From: Craterilacuibacter sinensis
Lineage (GTDB): Bacteria > Pseudomonadota > Gammaproteobacteria > Burkholderiales > Chromobacteriaceae
Length of the DNA: 64,000 nt
Assembly (NCBI RefSeq): GCF_009831765.1
Contig: NZ_WSSB01000013.1
Location: 24,144-88,143, forward strand
Reading direction: 5' to 3'
Part shown: positions 20,748-29,561 of the stretch, piece by piece
How the letters are laid out: the number at the start of each line of letters is the position of its first letter
Numbering within the stretch: position 1 is the stretch's first letter
Translations under genes and position numbers: made by a program
The notes under the pieces: generated by a model
What the model was told of the DNA's origin: nothing
Database searches by the model: none
The model's input: only the letters and a program-made list of their open reading frames with translations

Positions 20748-21685
20748 TACAGCCAGAAATCCGTGCGCCTGCTGTAGTCCACAATCAGCTGGCGAAATAC
20801 CGCCGGGTCCTTGGTAAAGGTCAGCTCGCCTGCAGGCGGGAAGTGCAGATCCAAGAGGCGCGACACCCAAAAGCGCAAGGCACCGGCCCGCAGCATCACT
20901 GGCCAGTTTTGCTCTTCTTCCGCCGTGAGCGGCCGCACCTTGCGGTAGCCATCCAGCAGCGCACGCGCCAGCGTATCGTCTATCGTGCCATCGGCCTTGC
21001 GCGCCCAGTCATTCAGTGCGATCGCCACGTCGTACAGCAGTACATCGTTGCAGGCATAGTAAAAGTCGATAAAGCCGGCAATGGCCTCGCCCTTCATCAG
21101 CACATTATCCTTGAACAGGTCGGCATGGATCACGCCTGAGGGCAGATGATCGAAGCGGTGGCTGTCCTGCAGCTGGATCTCTGCGCGCAGCATGGCCGCG
21201 TCACTGTCCGGCAGCCTGGCGTAAAGCGTCTGCGCCGCCTGGCTCCACCAGCGCGGGCCGCGCGGGTTTTTCATTTTGAGGGTGAAGGTGTCGCCGGCAC
21301 GGTGCAAGGTGGCCAGCATCTCGCCCAGCGCCCGGCATTGCGTCGCCGAGGGCTCGCTGACATCGGCGCCATCCAGACAGGTGACCAGGCAGGCCGGCTT
21401 GCCGCACAGCATGGAGGCCAGCCGGTCGGTATTGTCGGCGACAGGTGCCGGGCAGGCGACGCCATGGCGCGACAGATGGCTCATCAGTTGCAGATAGTAG
21501 GGCAGTTCGTGCAGTTGCAGCGCTTCAAACAGCGTCAGCACATAACGGCCGTGTGTGGTGGTGACGAAATAATTGGTATTGGTGATACCGGCAGCGATGC
21601 CTTTCAGATCGACCAGCTCGCCCAGCGCATAGCCGGCGAGCCAGTCTGTCAGCGCCTGTTTTGTAACCGAGGTGTAAACCGACAT
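20747..21685 (-). CDS. thrB: Homoserine kinase (ThrB, APH-fold type)
   Basis: Phosphorylates homoserine on the way to threonine. 312 aa, of the aminoglycoside-phosphotransferase-fold type (TIGR00938) found in Pseudomonas and betaproteobacteria, not the GHMP type. Visible are GITNTNYFV near the N-terminus, the catalytic loop GVIHADLFKDNVL, and the metal-binding GFIDFYYAC. It is last of three minus-strand genes after the LOG and DUF2782 genes, 9 nt from the latter. Confidence 0.95.
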   Translation of the reverse strand: MSVYTSVTKQALTDWLAGYALGELVDLKGIAAGITNTNYFVTTTHGRYVLTLFEALQLHELPYYLQLMSHLSRHGVACPAPVADNTDRLASMLCGKPACLVTCLDGADVSEPSATQCRALGEMLATLHRAGDTFTLKMKNPRGPRWWSQAAQTLYARLPDSDAAMLRAEIQLQDSHRFDHLPSGVIHADLFKDNVLMKGEAIAGFIDFYYACNDVLLYDVAIALNDWARKADGTIDDTLARALLDGYRKVRPLTAEEEQNWPVMLRAGALRFWVSRLLDLHFPPAGELTFTKDPAVFRQLIVDYSRRTDFWL

Positions 21686-21694
21686 GCTTCGTCC

Positions 21695-22018
21695 TTAGAA
21701 TCGCATCAAGACCCATTGCGGGATAACGATGCGGCGTGCCGGATCGATCTGCTTGAGGTTGCCGGTGCCATCATCGTCGACCAGATAGTAGGGAAAGCCG
21801 ATCGATGGCGTCACCTTGATCATATAGAGCAGGCCGTTGATGCGGTATTCCTCTATTTTGTCCGCGCCTTTCTGGATAATGCGCACCTCGGGCTCGGGGC
21901 CGGCGCCCTCAATCATGCCGTCGGCGATGGCCGGTGGCGGGGGAACGGGAGCGGCCGGCGGGGTGTCGGCCAGTACCAGCGGGCTGGCAAGCGTCAGGAC
22001 AAGCAAAAGGTGGCGCAT
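21695..22018 (-). CDS. DUF2782 family small exported protein
   Basis: 107 aa from ATG 22018, with AAGGAAA upstream. A signal peptide ends near ASPLVLA, a proline-rich linker follows, then the DUF2782 domain (KIEEYRINGLLYMIKVTP ... PYYLVDDDGTG). DUF2782 genes commonly lie beside thrB and polA in betaproteobacteria. Function is unknown. Confidence 0.88.
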   Translation of the reverse strand: MRHLLLVLTLASPLVLADTPPAAPVPPPPAIADGMIEGAGPEPEVRIIQKGADKIEEYRINGLLYMIKVTPSIGFPYYLVDDDGTGNLKQIDPARRIVIPQWVLMRF

Positions 22019-22035
22019 AGTGGTTTCCTTGGTGC

Positions 22036-22764
22036 TCAAAGATTGAGCAGTTGTTCGTTTTCTTCGGGCAGCGCCTCGAAGCCACGGGTTTCGTAATACT
22101 TGAAAATGGTGTCGACAATGGCCTGAGGCTCATCGATCAGCTGCACCAGATCAAGGTCGGCTGCGGCTATCATGCCGCCGTCGACCAATTGGGCGCGTAT
22201 CCAGTCGAGCAGGCCCTGCCAGAATTCGCTGCCGCATAAAATAATGGGAATCTTGCGGCTTTTGCCGGTCTGCACCAGTGTCAGTGCCTCGAACATTTCG
22301 TCCAGTGTACCAAAGCCGCCGGGCATCACCACGTAGGCGATGGCGTATTTGACGAACATCACCTTGCGGCTGAAGAAATGATTGAATTTGAGGCTGAGGT
22401 CCTGATACGGGTTGGGCGTCTGCTCGTGCGGCAGTACGATATTGAGCGCAACCGACGGGCTGCGCCCGTAAAATGCCCCCTTATTGGCCGCCTCCATAAT
22501 GCCGGGGCCGCCGCCGGAGATGACCGAGAAGCCGGCGTCCGACAACAGGCGGGCGACTTCCTCGGTCAGCTTATAATAACGCTGGTCGCGCGCGGTACGC
22601 GCGCTGCCGAAAATACTGACTGCAGGCGTGATACCCTGCAGTTCTTCTGCCGACTCAACAAATTCCGACAATATCTTCATCACGTGCCAGGCCTCGCGGG
22701 CACGGAAGCGTTGCATCATCTCGTAGCGGTCGCTGCTGGGCGGCAACTTATCGGACAAGCTCAT
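22036..22764 (-). CDS. LOG family protein (TIGR00730)
   Basis: 242 aa. Rossmann-like fold with the nucleotide motifs SGGGPGIMEAANKGA and MPGGFGTLDE, the signature of cytokinin riboside-5'-monophosphate phosphoribohydrolases (LOG). In bacteria they hydrolyse nucleoside monophosphates, and the physiological role is usually unclear. AAGAGG precedes the start. The gene is divergent from polA with only 14 bp between start codons. Confidence 0.9.
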   Translation of the reverse strand: MSLSDKLPPSSDRYEMMQRFRAREAWHVMKILSEFVESAEELQGITPAVSIFGSARTARDQRYYKLTEEVARLLSDAGFSVISGGGPGIMEAANKGAFYGRSPSVALNIVLPHEQTPNPYQDLSLKFNHFFSRKVMFVKYAIAYVVMPGGFGTLDEMFEALTLVQTGKSRKIPIILCGSEFWQGLLDWIRAQLVDGGMIAAADLDLVQLIDEPQAIVDTIFKYYETRGFEALPEENEQLLNL

Positions 22765-22778
22765 CTTAAAAGCCTCTT

Positions 22779-25580
22779 ATGAAAACACTGCTGCTGATTG
22801 ACGGCTCTTCTTATCTTTATCGCGCCTTCCATGCCATGCCGGATATGCGCTCGCCCGATGGCAAGCCCATGGGTGCGGTATACGGCATGGTGAACATGTT
22901 GCGCCGGCTGGAAAAGGAGGTGGCTTCCGATTATAGCGCCTGCATATTCGATGCTAAAGGCAAGACTTTCCGCGACGAGCTGTATCCCGAGTACAAGGCA
23001 CAGCGTCCGTCCATGCCGGAAGACCTGGCAAGCCAGGTCGAAGCGGTGCATGCGGTGGTCGAGGCACTGGGCTGGCCCAAGCTGGTGGTGGGCGGGGTCG
23101 AGGCCGATGACGTGATCGGCACCCTGGCCCATGCCGGCGAAAAGGCAGGTATGAAGGTCATTGTCTCGACCGGCGACAAGGATATTGCGCAGCTGGTGAC
23201 GCCCGCCGTGACGCTGGTCAATACCATGACGAATGAGGTGCTGGATGAGGCCGGGGTACTGGCCAAGTTTGGCGTTCCGCCTGAACGCATCATCGATTAT
23301 CTGACGCTGATTGGCGACAAGGTCGACAACGTGCCTGGCGTGGACAAATGCGGCCCCAAGACCGCGCTCAAGTGGCTGGCCGAATACGACACGCTGGCGG
23401 GCGTGATGGCCAACGCCGACAAGATAGGCGGCAAGGTGGGCGAAAACCTGCGCGCGGTGCTGGATTGGCTGCCCAAGGGTCGCGAGCTGATTACCATCAA
23501 ATGCGATGTCGACCTGGCCGGACATATGGCGCACGGCATGGACAGCCTGGTTCATGGCCGGCGCGATGTGGCGCGTCTGGCTGAATTGTTCCAGCAATTC
23601 GGCTTCCGGACCTTTTACCGCGAGCTGATGGAGGAGGGCGGTGCCGCCAGCGTTGCTGTGGCGCCTGCCGTGGCCAAACCTGCGCCGGCACTGCATACGA
23701 CCGATGACCTGTTTGACTCTCCTGCCCCGCTTGGCGAGGTGGTGGCCCAAGCCTTGCCGCTGGCCGCGCCCTTGGAGCGCGACTACCAGATGATCACCAC
23801 GCCCGCCCAGCTGGATGTATGGCTGGATAAGCTAAAGCATGCCGAGCTGGTGTCGGTCGACACCGAAACCACCAGCCTGGAGCCGATGGCGGCGCGCATT
23901 GTGGGGCTTAGCCTGTCGGTACAGGCCGCAGAAGCGGCGTATATCCCGCTACGGCATGATTACCCCGGTGTGCCCGATCAGCTGGATCTGGAAGATACCC
24001 TGGCCAGACTCAAGCCGTGGCTGGAAGATGCCGGCCGGAAAAAAGTGGGGCAGAACCTCAAGTACGACCGCCATGTATTTGCCAACCACGGCATTACCCT
24101 TGCCGGCGTGGTTGACGACACCATGCTGGCAAGCTACGTAGTCGAGAGCCATCAGCGCCACAATATGGATGATCTGGCCCGCCGCCATCTGGGTGAAACC
24201 ACCATCGCCTACGAAGACATCTGCGGCAAGGGCGCCAAGCAGATCGGCTTTGCCGAAGTCGATCTGGACACCGCCACCCGCTACGCCGCCGAAGATGCCG
24301 ACATTACCCTGCGCCTGAATGCGGTGTTCAAGCCCATGCTGCAAGGCAAGCTGGCCTCGGTCTATCGCGATATCGAGCTGCCCGTGGCTGAAGTGTTGTT
24401 CATTATGGAACGCCATGGTGTGTTGATCGACCGTGACCGCCTGCATGCGCAAAGCCATAGTCTGGGGCTGGAGATGCTGACGCTGGAAACGAAGATCCAT
24501 GATCTGGCCGGGCAGAGCTTTAATATCAATTCGCCCAAGCAGATGCAGGAAATCCTGTTCGGCAAGCTGGGCATTCCGACCAAGGGCGTGAAAAAAACCG
24601 CCAGTGGTGGCTATTCCACCGATGAATCGGTGCTGGAAGCGCTGGCGCTGGATTACCCGCTGCCCAAGCTGATCCTTGCGTACCGCAGCCTGGCCAAGCT
24701 CAAGTCAACTTATACCGACAAGCTCCCCTTGCTGATTCATCCACAGACCGGGCGTGTGCATACAAGTTATTCACAGGCTGTCGCCGTCACCGGGCGTTTG
24801 TCCAGCTCGGACCCTAATCTGCAGAACATTCCGGTGCGCACCGAAGAAGGGCGCCGTGTGCGCGAGGCCTTTATCGCGCCGCCGGGCTCATGCATCGTGT
24901 CGGCCGACTACTCGCAAGTCGAACTGAGGATTATGGCCCACCTGTCGGACGACGCGGGCATGCTGGCCGCCTTTGCCGCAGGGGAAGATATTCACCGTGC
25001 CACCGCCGCCGAAGTGTTCGGCGTCAGCCTGGAGGAGGTCAGTAGCGAGCAGCGCCGTGCAGCCAAGGCCATCAACTTCGGCCTGATCTACGGCATGAGC
25101 GCATTCGGCCTGGCTGCCCAGCTGGATATCGAGCGCAGCGCCGCGCAGCAGTATATCGACCGTTATTTCATGCGTTACCCCGGCGTGGCCGACTATATGG
25201 CGCGCACCCGCGAGTCGGCGCGTGAACTGGGCTATGTGGAAACCGCCTTCGGCCGCCGCCTGTATCTGCCGGAAATCCGCGGTGCTAACCCCATGCGCCG
25301 TGCCGGCGCCGAGCGCGCGGCGATTAATGCCCCGATGCAGGGCACAGCGGCGGATCTGATCAAACTGGCGATGATTGCGGTACAGGGCTGGTTGCAGCGC
25401 GAAAAACTGGCCAGCAAGCTGATTATGCAGGTGCACGACGAACTGGTGCTGGAAGTGCCCATGGCCGAGCTGGATCTGGTCAAGGTCAAACTGCCCGAGC
25501 TGATGGCCGGGGTGGCGGCGCTGAAAGTACCGTTGCTGGCCGAAGTCGGTGCCGGCGATAGCTGGGGGGCGGCGCATTAA
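22779..25580 (+). CDS. polA: DNA polymerase I
   Basis: 933 aa. An N-terminal 5'-3' exonuclease (LLIDGSSYLYRAFHAMPD start) covers about 1-290. The 3'-5' proofreading domain (about 340-520) keeps its acidic residues (VDTETTSLEP, YAAEDAD). The polymerase domain has motif A SADYSQVELRIMAH, motif B RRAAKAINFGLIYGMS and motif C QVHDELVLE. All three activities therefore look intact. No clear ribosome site is visible before the ATG. Confidence 0.98.
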   Translation: MKTLLLIDGSSYLYRAFHAMPDMRSPDGKPMGAVYGMVNMLRRLEKEVASDYSACIFDAKGKTFRDELYPEYKAQRPSMPEDLASQVEAVHAVVEALGWPKLVVGGVEADDVIGTLAHAGEKAGMKVIVSTGDKDIAQLVTPAVTLVNTMTNEVLDEAGVLAKFGVPPERIIDYLTLIGDKVDNVPGVDKCGPKTALKWLAEYDTLAGVMANADKIGGKVGENLRAVLDWLPKGRELITIKCDVDLAGHMAHGMDSLVHGRRDVARLAELFQQFGFRTFYRELMEEGGAASVAVAPAVAKPAPALHTTDDLFDSPAPLGEVVAQALPLAAPLERDYQMITTPAQLDVWLDKLKHAELVSVDTETTSLEPMAARIVGLSLSVQAAEAAYIPLRHDYPGVPDQLDLEDTLARLKPWLEDAGRKKVGQNLKYDRHVFANHGITLAGVVDDTMLASYVVESHQRHNMDDLARRHLGETTIAYEDICGKGAKQIGFAEVDLDTATRYAAEDADITLRLNAVFKPMLQGKLASVYRDIELPVAEVLFIMERHGVLIDRDRLHAQSHSLGLEMLTLETKIHDLAGQSFNINSPKQMQEILFGKLGIPTKGVKKTASGGYSTDESVLEALALDYPLPKLILAYRSLAKLKSTYTDKLPLLIHPQTGRVHTSYSQAVAVTGRLSSSDPNLQNIPVRTEEGRRVREAFIAPPGSCIVSADYSQVELRIMAHLSDDAGMLAAFAAGEDIHRATAAEVFGVSLEEVSSEQRRAAKAINFGLIYGMSAFGLAAQLDIERSAAQQYIDRYFMRYPGVADYMARTRESARELGYVETAFGRRLYLPEIRGANPMRRAGAERAAINAPMQGTAADLIKLAMIAVQGWLQREKLASKLIMQVHDELVLEVPMAELDLVKVKLPELMAGVAALKVPLLAEVGAGDSWGAAH

Positions 25581-25602
25581 GTACTGGTACAGAAGAGGCA
25601 TC

Positions 25603-25623
25603 CATACCCGGTTTCAGGGTATG
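25603..25623 (+). terminator. Hairpin between polA and cysG
   Basis: Stem CATACCC / GGGTATG with a 7-nt loop and no T tract. It is a weak terminator or a stabilising hairpin. Confidence 0.35.
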
Positions 25624-25652
25624 CTATTGGCCTGATATGTTGGAGCCGGGCT

Positions 25653-27044
25653 GTGGATTACTTTCCGATTTTCATGAAGTTGCAGGATCAGGCCTGTCTG
25701 CTGGTCGGTGGCGGAGAAGTCGCCTTGCGCAAGGCGCGCTTGCTGCGTAGTGCCGGCGCGCGCTTGCGCATTATTGCGCCCGAGCTTACGCCCGAGCTGG
25801 CCGCGTGGGTGGCCGCAGGCGAGGTGGAGCATATTGCTGCGGCTTTTAGGCCGGAGATGCTGGGACACCCGCAACTGGTGATTGCCGCAACGAATGCGCG
25901 CGAGGTGAACCAGCAGGTGACGGATGCGGCCAAGGCCGCCGGCATTCCGGTGAATGTGGTGGATGACCCGGAGCTCTCCAGCTTCATTACACCGGCCATT
26001 ATTGACCGCTCGCCCATGGTGATTGCCGTGTCGACCGGTGGCAAGGTGCCGGTGCTGGCGCGGCTGATGCGTGCGCGGCTGGAGAGCCTGATTCCGGCTG
26101 GGTATGGCGCGCTGGCACGCTTTGCCGGTGACTGGCGCGAGCGGGTCAAGGCACGCTTTAGCCAGGTAGACGAGCGCCGTGCCTTCTGGGAGGCGGTGCT
26201 GCAAGGGCCGCTGGCCGAGGCGGTGATGGCGGGCAGCGATGGCGGCGATGTCGAAATGGATGCTTTGCTGGCCAGCAACGCGCGCTGGCACGCCGGTTGC
26301 GTCTATCTGGTGGGCGCAGGACCGGGCAACCCCGACCTGCTGACTTTCCGCGCTTTGCGCCTGATGCAGCAAGCCGATGTGGTGCTGTACGACAAGCTGG
26401 TCGCGCCCGAGCTATTGGAGTTGGTGCGCCGTGATGCCGAGCGTATCTATGTGGGCAAGGCGCGCGCTGATCACACCTTGCCGCAGGACGATATCAACAG
26501 CCTGATGGTCAGCCTGGCCAAGGCCGGGCGTCGTGTATTGCGGCTGAAGGGCGGCGACCCGTTTACTTTTGGTCGTGGCGGCGAGGAGATCGATACGCTG
26601 GCCGCCGAAGGGATTCCGTTTGAAGTGGTGCCGGGCATTACCTCGGCGTCGGGTGCGGCTGCCTATGCCGGCATCCCGCTTACGCACCGCGACTACGCTC
26701 AGTCGGTGGTGTTTGTGACTGGCCATATGAAGGACGGCAGCTTCAACCTCGACTGGCCGGCACTGACCCGGCCACAGCAGACGGTCGTGGTGTATATGGG
26801 CTTGAGTCATATTCAGGGGCTATGCGACGGTTTTATCCTGCATGGCAAGGCGGCCGATACGCCGGCGGCGATTGTCGAGCAGGCCACCACCGTGCGCCAG
26901 CGCACGCTGACCGGCACGCTGGCCGATCTGCCTGCGCTGGCGCAGGCACACGGCATTGCCTCGCCGGCGCTGATTATTGTCGGCGAGGTGGTGCGCTTGT
27001 CGGATCGTCTGGCTTGGTACCGCCGCAAGCCAGCGGGCGGCTGA
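25653..27044 (+). CDS. cysG: Siroheme synthase (multifunctional)
   Basis: Makes sirohaem from uroporphyrinogen III for sulfite and nitrite reductases. 463 aa from GTG 25653, chosen because MDYFPIFMKLQDQACLLVGG matches the family N-terminus. The N-terminal CysG_N domain (about 1-210: VGGGEVALRKARLL, NVVDDPELSSFI, SPMVIAVSTGG) is the dehydrogenase/ferrochelatase. The C-terminal SUMT domain (VGAGPGNPDLLTFRALRLMQ, KGGDPFTFGRGGEE) is the methyltransferase. Confidence 0.96.
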   Translation: MDYFPIFMKLQDQACLLVGGGEVALRKARLLRSAGARLRIIAPELTPELAAWVAAGEVEHIAAAFRPEMLGHPQLVIAATNAREVNQQVTDAAKAAGIPVNVVDDPELSSFITPAIIDRSPMVIAVSTGGKVPVLARLMRARLESLIPAGYGALARFAGDWRERVKARFSQVDERRAFWEAVLQGPLAEAVMAGSDGGDVEMDALLASNARWHAGCVYLVGAGPGNPDLLTFRALRLMQQADVVLYDKLVAPELLELVRRDAERIYVGKARADHTLPQDDINSLMVSLAKAGRRVLRLKGGDPFTFGRGGEEIDTLAAEGIPFEVVPGITSASGAAAYAGIPLTHRDYAQSVVFVTGHMKDGSFNLDWPALTRPQQTVVVYMGLSHIQGLCDGFILHGKAADTPAAIVEQATTVRQRTLTGTLADLPALAQAHGIASPALIIVGEVVRLSDRLAWYRRKPAGG

Positions 27045-27091
27045 TACAATTACCGTCATCTGCGACGGGTAAAATAACAGGGAGCACCACC

Positions 27092-27493
27092 ATGATCGGC
27101 ATTTTGCTGATTACCCATTACACCTTGGGCGACAGTCTGCTGGAGTGTGCCAGCCATGTGCTGGGGCATGTGCCGGCGAATGCCCGTGCGCTGGCCGTCG
27201 CCTGCGATGCCGAGCCGGCTGCGGTGCAGCAATCGGCACAGGCATTGATCGCATCGCTGGATAGCGGCAACGGCGTGCTGGTGTTGTCGGACATGTTGGG
27301 TGGCACGCCGGCCAATATTGCCGGCCGGCTGGCGCTCCACGGCAAGGTCGCGGTGGTCAGCGGTGCCAATCTGCCCATGCTGGTGCGTGCCCTGTGTTAT
27401 GCGGACAACCCGCTGGAAATGGTCGTGGCCAAGGCCATGAGTGGCGGAGAAGAGGGCGTACAGCTTATGGATAACGGGGAGCAAGATGCTTAA
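27092..27493 (+). CDS. PTS mannose-type EIIA domain protein
   Basis: 133 aa from ATG 27092 (GGGAG upstream). It is a stand-alone EIIA-Man domain with the phosphorylatable His9 (LLITHYTLGDSLL) and the DMLGGTPANIA motif. No EIIB or EIIC is encoded nearby. With HPr and EI directly downstream this looks like a regulatory phosphorelay rather than a sugar importer, as known in other Neisseriales. It overlaps ptsH by 8 nt. Confidence 0.93.
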   Translation: MIGILLITHYTLGDSLLECASHVLGHVPANARALAVACDAEPAAVQQSAQALIASLDSGNGVLVLSDMLGGTPANIAGRLALHGKVAVVSGANLPMLVRALCYADNPLEMVVAKAMSGGEEGVQLMDNGEQDA

Positions 27494-27755
27494 ACAAGAA
27501 GTCGAAATCATCAATAAATTGGGTCTGCATGCGCGGGCTTCCAGCAAGTTCACCCAGACTGCCGGCCGTTTCAAGAGCGAGGTATGGATTGCGCGCAATG
27601 GCCGCCGCGTCAACGGCAAAAGCATTATGGGGGTGATGATGCTGGCGGCGGGTAAAGGATCTACCGTCGAGCTGGAAGTGAATGGCCAGGACGAAACGGA
27701 TGCACTGGCCGCATTATTGGGTTTGATCAATAACCGCTTCGACGAAGCGGAGTAA
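27486..27755 (+). CDS. ptsH: Phosphocarrier protein HPr
   Basis: 89 aa from ATG 27486. The active-site His15 lies in NKLGLHARAS and the regulatory Ser46 in NGKSIMGVMML, so both sites are intact. It passes phosphate from EI to EIIA. Coupled to the EIIA gene by an 8-nt overlap (ATGCTTAA); ptsI follows. Confidence 0.95.
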   Translation: MLKQEVEIINKLGLHARASSKFTQTAGRFKSEVWIARNGRRVNGKSIMGVMMLAAGKGSTVELEVNGQDETDALAALLGLINNRFDEAE

Positions 27756-27806
27756 GTTCGGCGTACCAAGGCACGCGTTAAAACCAATATCGGGGAGAGA
27801 AGGGGC

Positions 27807-29546
27807 ATGAGCATTATCCTGCACGGCGTCGCGGTAGGCGGGGGTATCGCCATCGGGCGCGCACACCTGCTGGCGCAGAGCATGACCGACGTGCCGCATG
27901 TGCTGCTCGCTTGCGAGGAGGTGCCGGCCGAGCAGTTGCGTTTTGACGAGGCAATCCGTGCCACGCGCAAAGAGCTGGAAATGCTCAGGGGCAGCATTCC
28001 GCAAAATGCCCCGGCCGAGCTGGGTGCCTTTTTGTCGCTGCACATTATGCTGCTGGGTGATATCACCATCTCGTACGAACCGCGGGAATTGATAGCCGAG
28101 CAGAACTGCAATGCAGAGTGGGCGCTCAAGCTGCAGTGCGACCGCCTGGTCGAGCAGTTCGATGCAATGGACGACGACTATTTGCGCGAGCGCAAGCACG
28201 ACGTGTTGCAAGTGACCGAGCGCATCTTCAAGAATCTGCGCGGCCACGCGGGTGAATTGCTGGCGCCCGATATTCTCGCCGACGATACCATTCTGGTCGC
28301 GCACGACTTGTCGCCGGCCGATATGGTGTACTTCAAGGAGTCCAACGTTGCGGCCTTTATTACCGATGTTGGCGGCAGCACCAGCCATACCGCCATCCTG
28401 GGGCGCGGTCTGGACTTGCCCTCGGTGATTGCGCTGCATCACGGGCGCGAGCTGATCTGCGAAGAAGAAGTCATCATCGTCGATGGCCTGCAAGGCGTGG
28501 TGATCATCAATCCCGAGCCTGTCGTGCTCGCCGAGTATCGCCGCCGCCAGCGTGCCTGGCGCGACAAGAAACGCAAGCTGTCCAAGGTGCGCAAGGCGCA
28601 TGCCACCACCCAGGACGGCACCGTGATCGAACTGTTGGCCAATATCGAATTGCCCTCCGATGTAAACGATGTACACGGCAGCGGTGCCGTAGGCGTCGGC
28701 CTGTTCCGCAGCGAATTCCTGTTTCTCGGGCGCGACACCCTGCCATCGGAAGAAGAGCAGTATCTGGCCTACCGCGAAGTGGCCGAGTCGCTCAAGGGCG
28801 CGCCGGTGACCATACGCACCATGGATCTGGGTGCCGACAAGAACCCCAAGTGGCTGGGACGCAGCAGCGCCGATAACCCCGCGCTGGGCCTGACCGGCAT
28901 CCGCCTGTGTCTGGCCGAGCCGCTGATGTTCCGCGAACAGCTTCGCGCCCTGCTGCGCGCCTCGGCGCACGGCAAGATCCGCATCCTGTTTCCCATGATC
29001 AACTCGCTCTCCGAGCTCAAACAGGCGCTGGCCCAGCTGGATTATGCACGGCAAGAACTGCGCGAAGTCGGCTTCCCGTTTGCCGAAGAAATCGAAGTCG
29101 GTGCCATGATCGAGATCCCGTCGGCGGCGCTGGTGGTCGGCAGCTTCCTCAAATATGTCGACTTTGTCTCCATCGGTACCAATGACCTGATCCAGTACAC
29201 GCTGGCGATAGACCGCAACGACGATTCGGTCAGCCATCTGTATGACCCCATCCACCCTGCTGTGTTGAAACTGATCGGCCACACCATCAAGACCGCCACC
29301 CGCGGCAATGTGCCGGTCTCTGTTTGCGGAGAAATGGCCGGCGATGCCAGACTCACCCGATTGCTGCTGGGCATGGGCCTGCGCCGCTTCTCCATGCACC
29401 CGGCCAGCGTGCTGGCGGTGAAGCAGGTGGTACGCGAAACCCACCTCGACACCATCGCCCCCATCGTGTCGCGCATGCTCAGAAGTGAAGATCCTGATAA
29501 GATTGCCGACCTGTTGCAACAACTCAATGCTCAGCCGGACGTTTGA
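27807..29546 (+). CDS. ptsI: Phosphoenolpyruvate--protein phosphotransferase (EI)
   Basis: 579 aa. Transfers phosphate from PEP to HPr. The phospho-His lies in GGSTSHTAILGR near residue 195, and the PEP-binding barrel has GLFRSEFLFLGRD, FPMINSLSELK and the C-terminal Cys in VPVSVCGEMAGD. GGGGAGA precedes the ATG. The stop codon lies inside the loop of a terminator. Confidence 0.97.
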   Translation: MSIILHGVAVGGGIAIGRAHLLAQSMTDVPHVLLACEEVPAEQLRFDEAIRATRKELEMLRGSIPQNAPAELGAFLSLHIMLLGDITISYEPRELIAEQNCNAEWALKLQCDRLVEQFDAMDDDYLRERKHDVLQVTERIFKNLRGHAGELLAPDILADDTILVAHDLSPADMVYFKESNVAAFITDVGGSTSHTAILGRGLDLPSVIALHHGRELICEEEVIIVDGLQGVVIINPEPVVLAEYRRRQRAWRDKKRKLSKVRKAHATTQDGTVIELLANIELPSDVNDVHGSGAVGVGLFRSEFLFLGRDTLPSEEEQYLAYREVAESLKGAPVTIRTMDLGADKNPKWLGRSSADNPALGLTGIRLCLAEPLMFREQLRALLRASAHGKIRILFPMINSLSELKQALAQLDYARQELREVGFPFAEEIEVGAMIEIPSAALVVGSFLKYVDFVSIGTNDLIQYTLAIDRNDDSVSHLYDPIHPAVLKLIGHTIKTATRGNVPVSVCGEMAGDARLTRLLLGMGLRRFSMHPASVLAVKQVVRETHLDTIAPIVSRMLRSEDPDKIADLLQQLNAQPDV

Positions 29547-29557
29547 TCCGGCTTTTT
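29533..29557 (+). terminator. Intrinsic terminator overlapping the ptsI stop
   Basis: Stem AGCCGGA / TCCGGCT with the TGA of ptsI in its loop, followed by TTTT. It ends 4 nt before the first LPS gene. Confidence 0.75.
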
Positions 29558-29561
29558 ACTT

